Shown here piece after piece: positions 59,749 to 64,000 of a DNA stretch of 64,000 nucleotides. The notes under the pieces are model-generated. The model saw nothing but the letters and a program-made list of their open reading frames with translations, was not told the origin of the DNA and did not search any database. The stretch comes from Leptodactylus fallax (lineage: Eukaryota; Chordata; Amphibia; Anura; Leptodactylidae): assembly GCA_947044405.1 (NCBI GenBank), contig CAMRHE010000115.1:2790001-2854000 (forward strand), read 5' to 3'. Each line of letters opens with the position of its first letter. Within the stretch, counting starts at the first letter, position 1. Both the position numbers and the translations under genes were made by a program.

Positions 59749-62700
59749 GCAGTCCCCTCTCCACTGACGCTGGCCACCATTAATGTGGCCAGCATTAAGT
59801 CTGATACGGCTAGGTTTGCAGCCTTTGATTTTCTTGGCCGGGTTGAAGCTGACATTTTGTTTTTGCAGGAGACCAGGCTCTGTACTCTATCAGAGATAAA
59901 CAGAGCAAGGAGGGAGTGGCGCAGGGGGCCCTCCTACTGGTCTCTTGCGGCTGAGCCGTATAGTGGAGTGGCGGTGCTTTTTACCGCAGAGGTGAAATGC
60001 CAGCGACTGATCGAGCTCGAAATGGGAAGGTGCCTAGTCTTAGACGTCTTCATGAAGGGGCAAAGCCTGCGCCTCATTAACATCTACGGTCCCCAGACAA
60101 AGTGGGACCGTAAAAGCCTCTTTATGAAGATTAAGCCTTTTCTTTTTACGGGCAAACAAGTCATCTTTGGTGGGGATTTTAATACCATAACTAGACCCCA
60201 AGACCGAGGAGGTACCAGAGATAGACTGCCCTATGATGGCGCCGCGTTAAATAGAATAGTGAGTGAAGCTCGCCTGGAGGATATCCACATCAGGCATTCC
60301 CCAGGTCACCGTGGGTTCACCTTTCAGAGAGGTAGTGTTAGGTCTAGGATAGATAGGTTTTTTTTTGAAGGAGAATTCCGTCACCACCCCTGTGTCCGTG
60401 GTGGAGGTGGAGTTCTCCGATCACTGTCTAATTTTGTTTTCTTTGAATATTTCAGAGACCCTCCGGAGAGGAAGAGGTTTGTGGAGGCTGAATTCGTCAC
60501 TCCTTGAGGAGGCAGCTGTAAGACAAGCCTTTGAGGAGTTTCTTCAGGATCAGGTACTATTACTGGGTCTTGAAGGTACTAGGTCAGAGTGGTGGGAGAT
60601 ATTCAAAAAAAGGGTGGCGGGATTTTTCCGCCGGCTCTCAAGCCTCAGGTCACTGGACATGTACCGCATGTACACTGCACTGAGGAAGAGACTTGGACAT
60701 CTGGTCTCGACCGGAGGTAGCCAGGAGGATATCTCCGGTGTGAAGGCTTTGCTCAAAAGGTGTCAGTACGATAGGCACGCATCTTTGGTTCTTGAGAGGG
60801 ATTTCGGGAAATACCGCTCGCCCGACCCCTACAGGAACTGTAAGATGTCAGTGACTTGTAAGACAGTAACAGGCCTGATTGACAGTACAGGATCCCTGAC
60901 AAGATCCAGGTCAGGGATCTTGGAGGTCGTCAGGTCCTTCTACTCGAACCTTTTGGCAAAGAAGGAACTGAATCGGGATCGGATTTCAGGTTTCTTGGCT
61001 GAAGCCATTCCTGAGTCAGCAGAAGACCCTTCTCTTGGTGTTTTGATAGAACCTATAAGGGAAGAGGAAGTCGTCAGGGCTATTGAGGGTCTTGCCCTCA
61101 AGAAGTCACCTGGCCCAGATGGCTTAACATCTGAGTTCTATCGGACCTTTAAAGGAGCTTTGGCTCCCCTCTTGACTGACGTGCTTAATGAGTGTCTATC
61201 CTCGGGCACTCTGCCGAAGTCAATGAGGAGGTCCGCCCTTATAGTTCTGTCAAAGGGTAAGGATCCGAGCCATATTGAGAACTGGCGGCCCATAGCACTT
61301 CTCAATACGGACCGAAAGATTCTGGCGAAGGTACTTTTCAACCGGCTGGTACAGTTTGCGCCCCGGCTCCTCTCGCCGGCTCAGCACTGCTCTGTTCCCG
61401 GTCGTAGCACCTTAAGTGCGGTCCTGAGTGTCAGGGAGGCTGTGGAGCAGAGTAGGGCAGGTCGGTGGAAGGGGTACTTGCTGTCCCTAGATCAGGCTAA
61501 GGCTTTTGACAGGGTGAATCATGAGTATTTGTGGTCAACTCTCTCGAGGTATGGCCTGCCTGGGGGGTTCATTCAGTGGCTGCAGACCTTATACGCTGGG
61601 GCTGAGTCTTTCCCACTTGTGAATGGTTGGGTTGGTCGTCCTTTTGAGGTGGGGTCGGGCGTCCGACAGGGATGTCCCTTGAGCCCGCTACTGTATGTGT
61701 TCGCCATTGATCCCCTGATTAGGCGGATTAATGGTGGGCCGGTGGCGGGAGTCAGGATGGACCTGGAGGGCACCGGCTCCCCTTTGAGGACAGTAGCCTA
61801 CGCGGATGATGTCACCGTTCTTGTCTCGTCACGGGAGGAGCTTGAATGGGTGATGTCTGAAGTGGACAGTTACTCGGAGGCTTCCGGATCAGCTGTAAAC
61901 AGGAATAAATGTGGAAGCCTCTGGCTGGGAGGGGGAGAGCCTGGTTTTTCTCTCCCGGACACCCTCCCAGAACCCCAGGGGTCTGTAAAGATCTTAGGTA
62001 TCCATTTTGGCCAGGGTGATTACCCACTCCAAAATTGGGAAGGTAGGCTTAAGGATGTCGCCCAGAGAGTTGATTGCTGGAAGGGTTGGTCTTTGACCCT
62101 GAGAGAAAGGGTTCATCTTGCCAAAGCCTTCCTGCTCCCGTTGGTGATCTATCTAGGTAGCGTCTGTGCCTTGCCAGAGTCTTGTTGGAGTAGGATCTGT
62201 TGCCTGTTCTTCCAACTGTTATGGGGGAACAGGCTCAACCTAATCAGGAGGGAGGTTACATACCGCACAAGGAGGCTAGGGGGGTTAAATATGGTTAACC
62301 CCGTGGTGTTCTTAATGAACACCTTTCTTAAGATCAATTTACCAAACCTCTCCTCCGAGGGGGCTCCTTCGTGGGTAGCCTCCTGCCAGGGGTGGTTTCG
62401 GCCCTTCTTCCAGAAATGGGAGTCAGGAGGGCAAGTGAAAGATCTTCGTGCACCCCATGGATATCTCCCGGCCTATGCTTCCCTGGTCCTGAAAGTGATT
62501 CGTCGGTGGGGTCTGGGGGCGTGGGAGATCAGGACTCAGTCAAGACGTTTTCTTGACGACAAGGTCCTGTTGACCCGCTTCCAGAAGCCTCTGGCGCTCA
62601 AAGATTGCCCAGGAGAAACCTTAGAGGGAGGGTTGCGTTTTCTTAACTCCAAAAGGTTTCCTCGGAAGTTTTGGGATCTGACCTGGCGCTGCCTCCTAGG

Positions 62701-63142
62701 TAAGTTATATGTGAGGGGGAACTTGAAGTACCGGAACTCCGACGAGCGAGGCTGCCCTCGGGAGGAGTGTGGCGACATGCTGGAAAGCATGGAGCACTTC
62801 CTGCTTCAGTGCCCCTTCAATATAAGGGTTTGCAAATTGGTGGGGACCTCCACCGGTTGGCTGCGGCTGGCTGGCCTTTCCTACGCCGAGTGGGCCTATG
62901 GGGCATTCAAACACCCGGAGGGCAGGGACTGCCAAACACTTTTTGTAGTTAGTGCAGTGGTCAGGTTTCACCTATGGTCAGCACGGTGTTTAGTATCGAC
63001 GAGAGGCAAAATCCTCCCAGAGGTGGAGGTGGTTAAAAACATCATGGTGGACCTGGTGAGGGTGCGCTCTCGGGAGTACGAGGGGCTGGGCGCAGAAAGG
63101 GCTGGTACCCTCTGGAGGGGGTTCACTTTTTCTGTTCCCTGA
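59746..63142 (+). pseudogene. Tx1-type ORF2: APE endonuclease and reverse transcriptase, one frameshift
   Basis: ATG at 59,746 shares its A with the ORF1 stop. Residues 1-204 of the first frame hold endonuclease motifs: N13 in TINVAS, E42 in QETR, Y114 in IYGP, D144 and N146 in GGDFN, and SRIDR at 200-204. At the T9 run 60,358-60,366 the coding signal shifts frame; the terminal endonuclease motif FSDH (His at 60,422) is in the new frame, which stays open for 925 codons. Reverse transcriptase follows: SPGPDGL, VLSKGKD, IALLN, DQAKAFDRV, GVRQGCPLSPLLY and AYADDV (YADD at 61,799-61,810). A C-terminal C-x4-C-x8-H-x4-C knuckle spans 62,753-62,812. Stop at 63,140-63,142. Confidence 0.92.
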
Positions 63143-63773
63143 GGGTTAGATAAGGGATTTAAAGTAGGTTAGTTAGGTTAGGGCCAGATAGGGATAGGTA
63201 GGGCAAGGTTTGCACGAGGGGTGGGGTTTATTATTTTCTGATAGGGAGGGACAGGTAGGGACAGGGTAGGGACAGAATGATAGATAGGGATATAGCGGTA
63301 GGGCGAGTAGACAGGGACAGGCCTCCTGTGCTCTCTTCCTGGTGGAGGGCTGGCGTGTCACCACATAGGCATTTTTGTTTTGGAAATCAGATGGAAGGGT
63401 AAGAGGCTTGAGGATAACCGACCCTAGGCCCATGGGAGGTTCATGGGAGGGAGGGTAATCTTAACAGGTTATGTAGGATGGTGGGTTATGTAGGATGGTG
63501 GGTTTTGTTGCTTGTCTGGTATTGATTTGTCTGGTACTTGTTGTTTGTTGTTGTTGTCGTTTGTCATGTTTTGTGCCCGTTTTCCCATTTTCCATTTTTC
63601 CATATCCCATATTCATTTCCATTTCCATTTTTTTTTCCATATCCCATTTTCATTTTCCATATTCCATTTCATAATTCCATTTTAGTAGTTAAGGGTTTTT
63701 TTAGGGGGGTAGGTTGTTTGGGAGGGGGGTTTCTTTTTGGGGGTGGAGGGTTTGGTTTATAGGTTTTCGTGTG

Positions 63774-63833
63774 CCCGGCCTGGCTCTGGACTATGCGGAC
63801 ATGAGAGGACATGAGGCGGAGAGCCAGGTCGGG
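63774..63833 (+). ncRNA. LINE 3' UTR hairpin 1
   Basis: Bases 63,774-63,787 (CCCGGCCTGGCTCT) pair with 63,820-63,833 (AGAGCCAGGTCGGG): 14 pairs, one of them G-U. The 32-base loop begins GGACTATGCGGACATG and contains GGACATG twice. Confidence 0.75.
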
Positions 63834-63859
63834 GTTTCAGGGTCTCGGTGGTGGGTGGT

Positions 63860-63910
63860 GCCAGCACCAGGACTATGCGGACATGGGAGGACATGGGGCG
63901 TGGTGCTGGC
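63860..63910 (+). ncRNA. LINE 3' UTR hairpin 2
   Basis: Bases 63,860-63,869 (GCCAGCACCA) pair with 63,901-63,910 (TGGTGCTGGC): ten perfect pairs. The 31-base loop matches that of hairpin 1 at 29 of 31 aligned positions, although the stem sequence is different. The poly-A tail starts 17 bases further on. Confidence 0.75.
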
Positions 63911-63926
63911 CGGGTGTGGTGAAGGG

Positions 63927-63950
63927 AAAAAAAAAAAAAAAAAAAAAAAA
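63927..63950 (+). other. Poly-A tail of the LINE
   Basis: An uninterrupted run of about 24 A marks the 3' end of the retrotransposed RNA. Host flank TTTCATAGTAAGTTTCAG follows. Confidence 0.85.
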
Positions 63951-64000
63951 TTTCATAGTAAGTTTCAGTTGGGGTTTATTAGTGTTATATGTTTTTGTTA

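Larger units (their letters stand above)
55586..63950 (+). mobile_element. Tx1-type LINE, near full length, with poly-A tail
   Basis: A two-ORF non-LTR retrotransposon: 5' UTR (about 55,586-55,737), ORF1 (55,738-59,746), ORF2 (59,746-63,142), 3' UTR (63,143-63,926) and a poly-A run at 63,927-63,950. ORF1 has three CCHC knuckles and ORF2 has an APE endonuclease and reverse transcriptase but no RNase H, the layout of the Tx1 clade of the L1 superfamily, found in frogs and fish. GC content and codon use are much higher than in flanking DNA. I could not find a target-site duplication, and the exact 5' end is a guess. Several frame changes suggest this copy is not active. Confidence 0.9.

Noticed and set aside
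55586..63950. Target-site duplication for the Tx1-type LINE
   Set aside because: Sequence after the poly-A (TTTCATAGTAAGTTTC) has no convincing match near the 5' end, so none is claimed.

Overview
The window reads as nuclear DNA of a vertebrate, most likely a frog. The only ordinary protein gene is the 3' end of a hexokinase gene, recognised as HK2. The rest is intergenic DNA dominated by transposons of the mix seen in amphibians and fish: a Tx1-type LINE, L2 and Rex1-like LINEs, a sushi-type Ty3/Gypsy element, Tc1 elements, and many short inverted-repeat elements (MITEs). No bacterial-style operons, CRISPR arrays, tRNA or rRNA genes were seen. 'Frog' is an inference from the repeat content, not from a diagnostic gene.

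Layout. 1-9,300: eight exons encoding the C-terminal catalytic half of HK2 on the + strand, with MITEs and an L2 tail in the introns, then the 3' UTR and flank. 9,340-10,690: a dead Tc1-like transposase cut off by two abutting MITEs. 11,665-17,170: a 43-bp satellite invaded by a Tc1 element with about 270-bp inverted repeats; half of that element plus satellite plus unique flank has then been tandemly duplicated. 18,060-25,070: a degenerate tandem repeat, an L2 3' end, a composite foldback/minisatellite repeat, more minisatellites, and a large palindrome. 26,105-28,660: an antisense L2 LINE with endonuclease, YADD reverse transcriptase and a decayed 2A-like motif. 28,980-38,300: MITEs and a 5'-truncated Rex1-like LINE. 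38,360-41,191: an antisense sushi-type LTR element that keeps gag and protease remnants but has lost pol. 41,200-52,500: mostly MITEs and unannotated spacer, including a perfect 86-bp foldback. 52,785-54,190: a second, inverted copy of the composite foldback/minisatellite repeat. 54,637-55,585: MITEs. About 55,586-63,950: a nearly complete Tx1-type LINE on the + strand, ending in a poly-A tail.

How parts act together. The HK2 exons would be spliced into one mRNA. In the Tx1 LINE, ORF1 (zinc-knuckle RNA binding) and ORF2 (endonuclease plus reverse transcriptase) meet in a TAATG stop/start overlap. The 3' UTR ends in two hairpins whose loops are almost identical while their stems differ in sequence but still pair, the pattern expected of a selected RNA structure, plausibly the handle recognised by the element's own reverse transcriptase. 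This copy carries several frame changes, some at homopolymers, so it is probably inactive or contains assembly errors.

The most interesting observations are the twin conserved-loop hairpins, the TAATG overlap, the decayed 2A motif in the L2 element, the satellite/Tc1 duplication, the inverted composite repeat pair, and a possible self-priming site in the LTR element. None has been checked by database search.
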